Part shown: in pieces, positions 54,395 through 64,000 of the stretch
How the letters are laid out: the number at the start of each line of letters is the position of its first letter
Numbering within the stretch: the first letter of the stretch is position 1
NCBI RefSeq assembly: GCF_037325665.1
Contig: NC_090253.1
Span: 13,075,273 to 13,139,272 of the forward strand
DNA: 64,000 bases
Reading direction: 5' to 3'
DNA from: Littorina saxatilis
Lineage: Eukaryota; Mollusca; Gastropoda; Littorinimorpha; Littorinidae
Translations under genes and position numbers: made by a program
Notes under the pieces: model-generated
What the model was told of the DNA's origin: nothing
Seen by the model: only the letters and a program-made list of their open reading frames with translations
Database searches by the model: none

Positions 54395-55334
54395 GAGGCA
54401 AGGTTGTTGCCTGTAGAATTGTTGAAACAAGTTAGGCAAGACAAGGCTCGGCAACACAAGGTTGTTGCCTGTAGAATTGTTAAAACAGTTAGGCAAGACA
54501 AGGCTCGGCAAGACACGGTTGTTGCCTGTAGAATTGTTAAAACAGTTAGACAAGACAAGGCTCAGCAAGACAAGGTTAACTGTTGCCTGTAGAATTGTTG
54601 AAACAAGTTAGGCAAGACAAGGCTCGGCAAGGCAAGGTTAACTGTTGCCTGTAGAATTGTTGAAACAGTTAGGCAAGGCAAGGCTCGGCAAGACAAGGTT
54701 AACTGTTGCCTGTAGAATTGTTGAAACAAGTTAGGCAAGGCAAGGCTCGGCAACACAAGGTTGTTGCCTGTAGAATTGTTAAAACAGTTAGGCAAGACAA
54801 GGCTCGGCAAGACAAGGTTGTTGCCTCAGTGTAGAATTGTTGAAATAAGTTAGGCAAGACAAGGCTCAGCAAGACAAGGTTAACTGTTGCCTGTAGAATT
54901 GTTGAAACAAGTTAGGCAAGGCAAGGCTCGGCAAGACAAGGTTGTTGCCTCAGTGTAGAATTGTTGAAATAAGTTAGGCAAGACAAGGCTCAGCAAGACA
55001 AGGTTAACTGTTGCCTGTAGAATTGTTGAAACAAGTTAGGCAAGACAAGGCTCGGCAAGACAAGGTTGTTGCCTCAGTGTAGAATTGTTGAAACAAGTTA
55101 GGCAAGGCAAGGCTCAGCAAGACAAGGTTAACTGTTGCCTGTAGAATTGTTGAAACAAGTTAGGCAAGGCAAGGCTCGGCAAGACAAGGTTGTTGCCTGC
55201 AGAATTGTTAAAACAGTTAGGCAAGGCAAGGCTCAGCAAGACACGGTTGTTGCCTGTAGAATTGTTAAAACAGTTAGGCAAGGCAAGGCTAGGCAAGACA
55301 AGGTTGTTGTCTGTAGAATTGTTTAAACAAGTGA
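54395..55334 (-). repeat. array of about 60 bp, 16 copies of the exon 1 acceptor
   Basis: Units carry ttgttgcctgtagaattgtt and aggcaagacaaggctcggca. On the minus strand each gives aacaattctacag|GCAACAAC, the same acceptor and first exon bases as exon 1 (54205). Some units have an extra cagt. Confidence 0.93.
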
Positions 55335-55339
55335 TCAAG

Positions 55340-56060
55340 TCGTGTGGAAACCAACAGGGGTGGAATGTGTTGGTCAGTGGTGGAGGAGGAGGTCGCCGGA
55401 CCGGTCGAATGGAGAAAGGGGGGGGGGGGAGTGGAGGGATTTAGACAACGGGTTCAGCCAAGGTTAGGTTTGCACGCACAACACATAGTCCGTCTCAATC
55501 CTTATCGATCAGTGTACGGTACAGTCGCTACTCAGCCTGCCTCCGTCAGCACAAGTGTCCTTGAGTGTTTTCATGTTCTTGTTTTCTTCAATCTCATCTC
55601 ATTAAATCTGATCTTATGTTGTTAATTATATTCTTTCTATCTTTCTATCTTATTGTAGGTATGTACATCGGTTGAATAGAAGTTCCCCGAGAGTTTCATT
55701 ACAGTGAACTTGCTTACCCCACAAACACAGGGAAGGGGGGGGGGGGGAGGGGGGGGAGGGGGGGGGGCACGAGTCAGAGAACCAAAACGTTGTGACTGTT
55801 TTGTATCCAAACAACCAGGACAGTGTGCAAGGTCATTTGGGCGTGTCTTTCAAACGTAACTGGTACTGAACCGTGACCGTTCGGCAGTGATTGAATAGAC
55901 TAGCACATACTTTCAATCAAACCCGGTCTCGCTCTGTTACACGCATAGAGAGTTAACATTGACAAGAATTGAATAGGTACTCGATGGTTGAAAACTTGGA
56001 TAAGCAAGGCATACTCAGACGTACACACACACACACATACACACACATACACACACACAC

Positions 56061-56097
<37 letters not shown>

Positions 56098-56246
56098 TAC
56101 ACACACACACATATATATATACACCAACACACACACACGCACGCGTATACACACACACATACAAACACTACACACGCACATACACATACACACACACACC
56201 TACACACACGCACGCGCATACACACACACACACACACATACAAACA

Positions 56247-56295
<49 letters not shown>

Positions 56296-57440
56296 ATTAT
56301 ATATATATATATATATCCCATGACCTCCCTTCTTTGTCTCTGTTACTTCAGTATGGGTATATATGTTGTATTTTTATAGCTCAATAAATACATCATGGAC
56401 TCAAAAAAATATATGATAGTGCAGATTCCGATTTGGGCGAAGAACTACTTTGCTCCCGACCTTTGACCTCGCGCCGAACAATGTGACACATTTGTATGAA
56501 GTTCTAAAATCGTATTGCACGGCTCAGAAAACCATATCAGTTGCACGCAAAAATGAATCTCAGAACTGATCTGATGTATGAGATGCAATAAGCAAAAGTT
56601 TCTTTCATTATGAAAGCAATGCAGGTCGAAAAAAACGAACATTCAACTTACAAGATAACCAGATGCTAGCGAACCAAAACAAAAACACGAGTACCCTCCC
56701 CTTGCATCGTTAGCAGACGACTTTTGAGAATCTGTCGTTAGTGTGTTTTGTTGTGCGCCTTCAGCTATCAAACATCGGCTGTTTCACGTGTTTTGCGAGC
56801 AAGTCTACTCTTTTGCCTGGCTCTGCAGTAAGTCCACATATTTTTCCGTAATCCAGTCATATTCCTTCAAAATGCAATCAATCGGCGGTGACAGACGTGT
56901 CGGTCGCGTTTTCCTCACTGTGTGACCCATACCAGTTTAAGTTCATCCATGCAAACACACTCGCAAAACAGTTTATCACGTAGATACATTTCAAATAGGG
57001 AGCAAATGGTTAAATCTAAACCTACATATTTGTTCCCTAAAATTTGCTTCTCTGTCAATAAGCCTAATTACACACGTTCGAGAAAAACAACGTGGAATCA
57101 TATCTGAATCGAGTAAGCCAAATGGGTCCCAAACCCGTTTCGCCCGTTCTGCCGACCTGAAACGCAAAACAAAAGAATTGTGCGCTTCAACTAAATTAAT
57201 TTCTATTCGACTTCATTACTTTCTTGCAACTTATGAACCTTTACTTAAAGCTTTTAAATGGTCTGAAAGTAGTGTTACCGCGTACTTATCGATGCACTCA
57301 TTCGTTTTATTTTTTCAGCGACGGTCACTTAGTTTAAGGTTGCAAAAGGGCTAAGTCTCACTGGCAACAGTTTTACCCTGCACAGATCGCAACAGTGCCG
57401 CTAGTAGTCTAAACTTTGTGTTTGATGGTAGAATGGGATA
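55340..57440. other. upstream region of the STAND gene, no coding sequence found
   Basis: Contains G-rich tracts (55415-55430, 55735-55765) and a long CA/TA compound repeat at 56018-56320. The rest looks unique. The first non-coding exon and promoter of the STAND gene should lie here or further right. Confidence 0.5.
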
Positions 57441-57446
57441 TACAGA

Positions 57447-57606
57447 TTACAACACTCGTGGTTTTTTATATGGCTTGTATTTCAGTCAAGACCCAGCGGG
57501 AATATCAATCGAGAGCCACTCGCCAGAGGCTCGTGTCTCCCGATGATATTCATCCGCTGGGTCTTGACTGAAATACAAGCCATATAAAAAACCACTCGTG
57601 TTGTAA
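57447..57606. mobile_element. 160-bp palindromic foldback element
   Basis: TTACAACAC and GTGTTGTAA end it. The outer arms (ggttttttatatggcttgta then tttcagtcaagacccagcgg) pair almost perfectly over 50 bp, and the inner 55 bp is itself an imperfect palindrome (gaatatcaatcgagag, ctcccgatgatattc). Confidence 0.88.
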
Positions 57607-57624
57607 CCTATACATATATATATA

Positions 57625-57648
57625 TATCGCTCACACACACACACACAC

Positions 57649-57697
<49 letters not shown>

Positions 57698-57838
57698 TAC
57701 TACACACACACAAACACATACATACCCACAGACACACACATGCACACTTTCGTCAGTGCACAACGAACGCACTGCCACGCACACACTCTCGCATCCACGC
57801 CATCACCATACGTGACACACACCACGCCAACACACATG

Positions 57839-57915
<77 letters not shown>
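57625..57915. repeat. (CA)n and (CT)n tracts
   Basis: CA at 57628-57740 and CT at 57841-57912. Confidence 0.95.
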
Positions 57916-57916
<1 letters not shown>

Positions 57917-58552
57917 CCCTCTCTCTGTCTTGTAAATAAATCGCTTACCTACGAACAATTCTGCCGTAAGCTTCTCAAAACGTAAATGATCCGGTATTCC
58001 ATAACATCACACATTCACCGCAAACACAGCTATGCGGCCTACCCAAGCGAGACCATTAAGCGAAACAGGTAGGCTATATGTGGATGTGTACCAAGCGAAC
58101 ACAGCAAGAGAGGAATCAATGGTTTGTTGCTGTGTTTCTATGACTCTGACCTCGATATTGATCGTGAACTGTCTCTGAAAATCGATGTCATCGCTGGCTC
58201 ATTGAAAAGTTGTCCTATTTATGTATCTGTAAATGTTAGCGGTAGGCCCACCGTTCAACTGTCCTCCCCCCCCCCCCCCCACCTGCCCCTAGCACCCCCC
58301 CCCATCCCCGACACACACACCTGATCAATCTCTAAAAAAAAATCTGTTTGGTATACACAGCAGTAAACGCAGAATCCCTCAGTACGCTGTCGTTTCGATA
58401 GTTGGAATCACACACACACACATCAACTTCATCATTCACTGAAAACTGTCCAGACTTTGGTGGTCAAAAGACAGAAAGGGTTATAACATCCGTCTTGTCT
58501 TTCGTTCCACTGACATTCTGTTCAGTGCAGTCATATCGAGCCGTTCACTGAT

Positions 58553-58895
58553 AAGGCCACAAAAAAAAAATTGTCTGTTTAGGGTAACCCGACCGACCCT
58601 ATCGATTTGGCGCCGACCCAAAAACTTTTTTTTGATTTCAAAAAAAAAAAGAAAAAAAAAGAGGTAAAAATGCTAAAAAGAGACATTTGGCGTTTCTTTC
58701 TCTCCCTTTCTCTCTGTTTTATTTATACGTTAGTTTTGAAACATGTATTCATCAAATATAAGAAGTGAATGTTCAGCCAACATAGAATTTACACCAAAAA
58801 AAAAAAACCAAAAAAAAACAAAACCTACCTACCTACCGACCCTACTTTTTTTGGTCATGTTACCCTAAACAGACAATTTTTTTTTTTTTGCCTAA
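58553..58895. mobile_element. AGGCCAC-ended MITE
   Basis: Ends aaggccacaaaaaaaaaatt and aattttttttttttgcct, with inner gtaacccgaccgaccctatc and ccgaccctactttttttggt. Confidence 0.78.
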
Positions 58896-58958
58896 CTGAC
58901 AGCACACAGCGACACACGCATTTCACAGACTAGCGAAGGCGGTTCATGCGTGACTTAG

Positions 58959-59067
<109 letters not shown>

Positions 59068-59069
59068 AA

Positions 59070-59890
59070 TTGCAGTCGATGATGAAAGCACTAATGTTAT
59101 TCCAAATGTTTTGATATTTTTCCCATTAAAACGGGTTCTTTGTTTATAAAGCCATTTTATAAGCAATGTTGTGTAATCTAGCTGTTTCATAAATTTCATG
59201 AGTTTTGCGCAAGAATGTGTTCGAACAAGAGATCATTTTCTGAGATCGCTGACAGGAGCGAGGCTAAATGTCTCGCCCGATCAAAGTTCAAGCGTGACTA
59301 CTATAAGCGGTTTTCTGTCAAGACTCAAGTGTTCACTCAGGCGTAAAACTCAATTGAAAACGTCTTTGAAAACAGCTGAAGCGGATTTTACAAAAATATC
59401 TTACTAGTGTACACACCCATGCTTGCTGAACAAAGATTTCACTGGCTGTTACGGGATTCTCAATAGCTTACTGCAATTTATTCCGACGTCAAATGCTTGT
59501 TTGAGACGCGTCCCCGTCATAAAACGTTTAACGATTCTCCGATTCAACACCTCGCTGAATGTGTAAAGCTCATATCCCCCCCCCCTTTTTTTTAACTACA
59601 GGTAGGAATCTGTACCCCAATTCCAAGCTACACACCAAATTTCAGCTCAATCGATTCATAAGTACCAGAGATCTAAGCTAACTCTGGACAAACAGACAGA
59701 CAAACAAACAAACAAACAGACAGACAGACAAACAAACAAACAAACAAACAAACAGACAGAGCGGAACCTATATATACATCCCCGAATATACGGGGGTGTA
59801 ACAAACACTGGCCTTGATACTGAAGGAGTAAGGGTCGAAACCGAATAATCAAATTACAGAACGAACTTTAAAGGTGGTCGTTTACATTTT
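59070..59890. other. intergenic, with a TTACACCCCCG-type end
   Basis: 59580-59800 ends gaatatacgggggtgtaa and carries (AAAC)n and accaaatttcagctcaatcg, related to the elements at 2530 and 40368. Nothing coding. Confidence 0.5.
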
Positions 59891-59892
59891 TG

Positions 59893-60748
59893 CTTTTTAC
59901 ATTTAGTCAAGTTTTGACTAAATGTTTTAACGTAGAGGGGGGAATCGAGACGAGGGTCGTGGTGTATGTGCGTGTGTCTGTGTGTGTGTGGAGAGCGATT
60001 CAGACTAAACTACTGGACCGATCTTTATGAAATTTGACATGAGAGTTTCTGGGTATGAAATCCCCGAACATTTTTTTCATTTTTTTTATAAATGTCTTTG
60101 ATGACGTCATATCCGGCTTTTCGTGAAAGTTGAGGCGGCACTGTCACGCCCTCATTTTTCAACCAAATTGGTTGAAATTTTGGTCAAGTAATCTTCGACA
60201 AAGCCCGGACTTCGGTATTGCATTTCAGCTTGGTGGCTTAAAAATTAATTAATGACTTTGGTCATTCAAAATCTGAAAATTGTAAAAGAAAATAAAAATT
60301 TATTTAACGATCCAAATTTACGTTCATCTTATTCTCCATCATTTTCTCATTCCAAAAACATATAAATATGTTATATTTGGATTAAAGTCAAGCTCTGAAA
60401 ATTAAATATATAAAAATTATTATCAAAATTAAATTGTCGAAATTCATCTTATTCCTTGTCGGTTCCTGATTCCAAAAACATATTATAGATATGATATGTT
60501 TGGATTAAAAACACGCTCAGAAAGTTAAAACAAAGAGAGGTACAGAAAAGCGTGCTGGCCTTCTTAGCGCAACTACTACCCCGCTCTTCTTGTCAATTTC
60601 ACTGCCTTTGCCTTTGCCATGAGCGGTGGACTGACGATGCTACGAGTATACGGTCTTGCTGAAAAATGGCATTGCATTCAGTTTCATTCTGTGAGTTCGA
60701 CAGCTACTTGACTAAATGTTGTATTTTCGCCTTACGCGACTTGTTGGC
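59893..60748. mobile_element. TTTAGTCAA element, about 855 bp (copy 2, inverted)
   Basis: It opens with the hairpin TTTAGTCAAGTTTTGACTAAA and closes gccttacgcgacttg. It matches 21279-22092 in reverse throughout (atgacgtcatatccggcttt, ccaaaaacatat). Confidence 0.82.
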
Positions 60749-60749
60749 T

Positions 60750-61065
60750 CACGTAAGTGTAGCCTAAATGCGATCGTAACTTTGTCTGTCTGTGCGTGCG
60801 TGTGTGTGTGCGTGTGTGTGTGTGTGTTTGTGCGTGTGTATGTCTGTGGTAGAAACTCTAACATTTGAAGACGTCACATTACATTGACGTCACATTATGA
60901 CGTAAGAGGGTTAGACGTCACGCGAAGGAAGTACTGAAAGTCTCGGTCATTATTATTTTGAGCGGGCCGAGACTCTGTTGGCAGTCGTGTCCCTGTAAGT
61001 AGGCTACATGCAGACAGACAGATCTAGATCTAGTGTCTGGCTTTCTTGCACAGTTTCACCTTTGC

Positions 61066-61097
<32 letters not shown>
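60750..61097. other. intergenic, GT-rich, no gene seen
   Basis: It carries gacgtcacattac repeats and short GT runs. Confidence 0.45.
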
Positions 61098-61360
61098 CAG
61101 GGGCGGATCAGTTGCTTTGTAAGGGGGGGTGCACTTTGAATCGAAAAGTGAATGTGATGGGCGCGAAGCGGCCGAATTTGCTAGGGGGTCCGGGGGCATG
61201 CCCCCCCGGAATTTGTTTTGGCCCAAAGAAGCAAAAGAGTGCCATCTGGTGCCATTTGAACTTAGAAATGGTCATAGAATCAGCTTTCCAAATTTTTTTT
61301 CTTTTTCGGGGGGGGGGGGGGGGCACGTGCCCCCTTTGCCCCCCCCCTCGTCCGCCCCTG
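61098..61360. mobile_element. CAGGGGCGGA element, 263 bp, inside (TG)n
   Basis: Ends CAGGGGCGGATCAG and CGTCCGCCCCTG, flanked by TG repeats on both sides. Inverse copy of 25985-26248. Confidence 0.82.

Positions 61361-61425
<65 letters not shown>
61361..61425. repeat. (TG)n microsatellite
   Basis: Continuation of the TG tract into which the 61098 element inserted. Confidence 0.95.
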
Positions 61426-61428
<3 letters not shown>

Positions 61429-61429
61429 C

Positions 61430-62128
61430 GGAGTGATTGAGTTTGTGTTACTGTTTGTCGATTTCTTACGTGAGCCTTGATGGCTTCGCCTCTTGTTTTC
61501 AATAATCTTATGGTTAGATTTCGATACAAAATTATGTCAGATGATGAATGAACCATGGGGAAAAAAAATTATAGAAACAAAAATATATATGTAAAAAAAA
61601 GATTTTATTTTTGGGTAGCGTGACTCACGCTTCCAATATTTTGTTTTCTGTTTGCTGAGAACATGTGCTTTGCCTAAAAATACTGACCAATCAAATTCAT
61701 CGCCCAAACAAGTGCAGCAACAGTTTATCGCTTATTCTTTTACTAGCAAGGCCAGTTTACCCCCCCCCCCCCCCCCCCCCCAAGCAAATCGTGTAATCAT
61801 ATCAAGCCAGCCAAGACTGTGACCAAAACATCAAAGAAAACAAAGAATGACGCAAAGAGTAATGACGACACATCTCAATTATTCACGTCACTGTCACTTG
61901 CGAAGGTCCAAAAATCCCCTTCTTTTCATCCTGTTCAAGTCAAGTGCTGTAATCATTTCAGTGGACATCCAAACCAGACCACAACCAATTGCGTGTTATC
62001 ACTGGCAAAGAGATTAATACAAGAAATTGTTTTGGAAGAAAAAATACCTTTGACACTACATGGATTAATTTCAAAACACCTCTGCCGTCTGCCCCAAAAG
62101 AGTCAACAACGGGGTAGTTTTTCACACG
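61430..62128. other. probable 5' flank and leader of the GPCR gene
   Basis: It includes a poly-C tract (61760-61781) and an open stretch (61819-62154) that overlaps the GPCR start in another frame and resembles no protein I know. No promoter motif chosen. Confidence 0.4.
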
Positions 62129-62272
62129 ATGGAGAACGACAGCGCAATTTTTGACACACCAGGGAGCAACAGCGAGAATCCTTATGCTCCTTCGGACATA
62201 AGTGTTTGGAATGGCTCTGACGTCCTGACTCTGTTAGCCCTTCCCCTGGTGATTCTTCTCTTGTTATTTATA
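62129..62272 (+). CDS. GPCR coding exon 1
   Basis: The ATG at 62129 follows an A-rich leader. It encodes the extracellular N-terminus and the first half of TM1. Donor GTAAGT. About 890 bp of intron follows, largely a MITE and GT-rich sequence. Confidence 0.6.
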
Positions 62273-63438
62273 GTAAGTTTCCTATCTAGTTTTCGTGTGT
62301 GTGTGTGAGTGTGTGTGTGTGTGTGTCCTTTCGTGTGTGAGAGAGCGTCTGTGCGTGGCATTGTGTGTGTTAGTACGGTTGTGTATGTGTGTACGTGTTT
62401 GTTTATATATGTGTGTATGTGTGTGTGCGCGCGCGTGTGTGGGTGTGTGTTAGTGTAGGTGTGGCTCTATGTGTGTGTGTGTGTGTGAGAGGGGGGAGGG
62501 GGTCTTTCGTATGTGAGAGAGTGTCTGTGGCATTGTGTTTGCCTGTGGGTGTGTGTGTGTGTCCGTTTCTAAAGCTTCAAATTACTTAGTCAGGTCGACT
62601 ACGCGAAGCATATACTGCTCGTAGCTGGCCGCACGAAGCTTTACCACTGAGTTTTCGATAAGGCCAAACAAAAAAATTGTCTGTTTCTGGTCACCCGACC
62701 GACCCTAAATTTCGGCGCCGACCCTAAACTTTTTTTTTCCAAACTCAAATTTTTTTTTTTTTTTTTTTTTTTGGTGGTAAAGGACAGGGTGAGAAAATGA
62801 ACAAAAAAAAACGTGTGAAAACGAAAGTCCGCTGACGATTTGTAAATGTGTTGAGTGTCTTGTCTCTATGTATAGTGAATCCAGTCTCTTTGCGCGATTT
62901 TTAAAGTTAGTTTTATTGGTCTACATTTGGGGTACAAAACAAAAAAAATTTAAAAAAAATCCCTACCGACCGACCCTATTTTTTTTAGCCATGTTACCAG
63001 AAACAGACTTTTTGTTTTGTTGGCCTAACAAGACTTGAGTGCGTGTCCTATAGTTGTATATTCTCAATTGTTTCATGTGATGAATTTTGAATAAAAAAAA
63101 GACTTCGCGAAGTCGAGGTCGGGCTTAATCAAAGACCGCCTGAACCTCTTCCATCTACTCTCCAGGTGGGAGGTGTCCTCAGCAATGGGTTGCTGGCGTG
63201 CCTCTTCATCGTGTGCCTGAACCAGAGCTCGACCGCTAGCCGGCTCTACGGGGTGTTCGCTGTGGTCAGCTTCGTGCAGTCAGCCGTGACCATTCCGCTG
63301 GCCATGCGAAGTCTTCCCGGCGTCACGCATGAGAACTGGACGGAGACAGAGTGCAAGGCGTCACGAGGTGTCCTGATTTATTTTGTCAACCTCTACACCT
63401 TCCTCATCATTATGGCTAACTGGTGCCGTATGAGACGG
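62129..63438 (+). CDS. divergent rhodopsin-like GPCR, first two coding exons (partial, runs off window)
   Basis: Exon 62129-62272 (48 aa) and exon 63166-63438 (91 aa) join in phase 0 (ATA|GTAAGT and ctctccag|GTG). The N-terminus [16 protein letters not shown] has NxS/T sites. TM1 is [16 protein letters not shown] running into [18 protein letters not shown], with an Asn at the conserved TM1 position. TM2 is [21 protein letters not shown]3 starts at Cys in [20 protein letters not shown] and ends [11 protein letters not shown], where class A receptors have DRY. Donor CGG|GTATGT follows directly. The family assignment rests on the topology and these few positions; no ligand can be proposed. Confidence 0.6.
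62295..62570. repeat. (TG)n compound tract
   Basis: Imperfect GT-rich sequence in GPCR intron 1. Confidence 0.9.
62660..63028. mobile_element. AGGCCAA-ended MITE, full-length reference copy
   Basis: aaggccaaacaaaaaaattg to ttgttttgttggcct. The long inverted ends include gtctgtttctggtcacccga and its inverse tggttaccagaaacagac-like block. It sits in GPCR intron 1 within a host repeat related to the array at 39448. Confidence 0.82.
63166..63438 (+). CDS. GPCR coding exon 2 (TM1 end, TM2, TM3)
   Basis: Open for 91 codons between a good acceptor (tactctccag) and donor (GTATGT). GC-rich, unlike the flanking introns, as expected of coding sequence. Confidence 0.65.
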
Positions 63439-63449
63439 GTATGTGTGTA

Positions 63450-63711
63450 CGTGTGTGTTTGTGGGGGGTAGGTGACGTGAGTGTGGGGCGGTTGATGTCG
63501 GGGTGAAATAGAGGCGTGTGTGCGGGTATGGATATGCGGGTTTATTGGGGTGGGGTGGTGGTGGGGAGGGTGGGAGGGGGTGTATGTGTTGGGCGTAAGG
63601 GCGGAGGGGTCGGGAGCGGGGGGGGGGGGGGGGGAGTGGTGATGATGAGTGGGGGCGGTTTGGGTCGGGGTGGACGGAAGGCAGGTGTGTGTCTAGGGGA
63701 GGGGGCGTGTA

Positions 63712-63749
<38 letters not shown>

Positions 63750-64000
63750 GGGTGATGGATGGTTCCAGTGTAGGTGAGTTGGGCGATTGGGGAGGGGGTT
63801 GGACTGGAGGGGTGTGGTGGCGTGTGTGTTTTGTATGTGTGGGTTTGGGTGTTTGTCAGGGCATGTGTGCTGGGGAGGGGGTTGGACTGGAGGGGTGTGG
63901 TGGCCTGTGTATTTTGTATGTGTGGGTTTGGGTGTTTGTCGGGGCATGTGTGCTGGGGAGGGGGTTGGACTGGAGGGGTGTGGTGGCGTGTGTGTTTTGT
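63450..64000. repeat. G-rich intron with minisatellite of about 117 bp
   Basis: After the GPCR exon 2 donor the plus strand is dense in GGGG runs. From 63790 a unit with gaggggttggactggagggg-like sequence and tgtgtgggtttgggtgtttg repeats at least twice, reaching the window edge. Confidence 0.85.

Noticed and set aside
54274-55338. Open frames of the LVLPNCFNNSTGNN type
   Set aside because: They come from the 60-bp acceptor array, lie 5' of the start exon, and would not be spliced into the frame.
61819-62154. 111-codon open frame on the plus strand
   Set aside because: It overlaps the GPCR start in another frame, shows no recognisable domain, and has the composition of non-coding leader sequence.

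Overview
The window is eukaryotic, intron-rich and packed with repeats. It looks like a marine gastropod mollusc, probably a periwinkle-like caenogastropod. This is inferred from the dense (CA)n, (CT)n and (GA)n tracts, the tRNA-headed SINEs ending in ATTG repeats, the many small terminal-inverted-repeat elements, and the types of protein present. I could run no database search, so the taxon is an inference.

Three host genes can be read by joining ORFs across splice sites in matching phase. (1) Minus strand, 14416-54205: a STAND ATPase of the NWD1/NWD2 type. It has 32 recognised coding exons and about 1930 residues: a myristoylation-type N-terminus, three Gly/Lys-rich repeats, a DUF4062-type domain, a NACHT ATPase with Walker A and B, a winged-helix/linker region, a WD40 beta-propeller region and a strongly acidic tail. 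All junctions agree in phase except the one between exons 30 and 31. (2) Minus strand, 4772-8304, downstream of the first: a two-exon, 601-residue RING/B-box/coiled-coil protein with an NHL-like propeller (TRIM2/3-like architecture). (3) Plus strand from 62129, running off the right edge: the first two coding exons of a divergent rhodopsin-like GPCR (TM1-TM3), head-to-head with the STAND gene.

Layout: 1-4100 holds a LINE reverse-transcriptase scrap and nested small elements. 4100-9000 is the RING gene. 9000-14400 is repeats. 14400-54200 is the STAND gene, with introns full of SINEs, MITEs, a Helitron and minisatellites. 54200-62100 is the intergenic or 5' non-coding region. 62100-64000 is the start of the GPCR gene and a G-rich intron. 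No retroviral, LTR or Polinton sequence was recognised.

The most unusual observation concerns the STAND gene. At least six exons have had their 3' splice site plus the first bases of the exon amplified in tandem into the upstream intron: exons starting at 26451, 29882, 30831, 47006, 49355 and 54205. Two more acceptors have minisatellites very close by, including a 3.2 kb, 21-bp satellite with a 969-bp higher-order period. One donor edge is duplicated, and one whole exon survives as a decayed copy at 18647-19115. Also notable are a foldback element carrying telomeric TTAGGG repeats, a TTAA-flanked MITE, nested MITEs, a chimeric SINE, and a hairpin loop that lies in opposite orientation in two copies of the same element.
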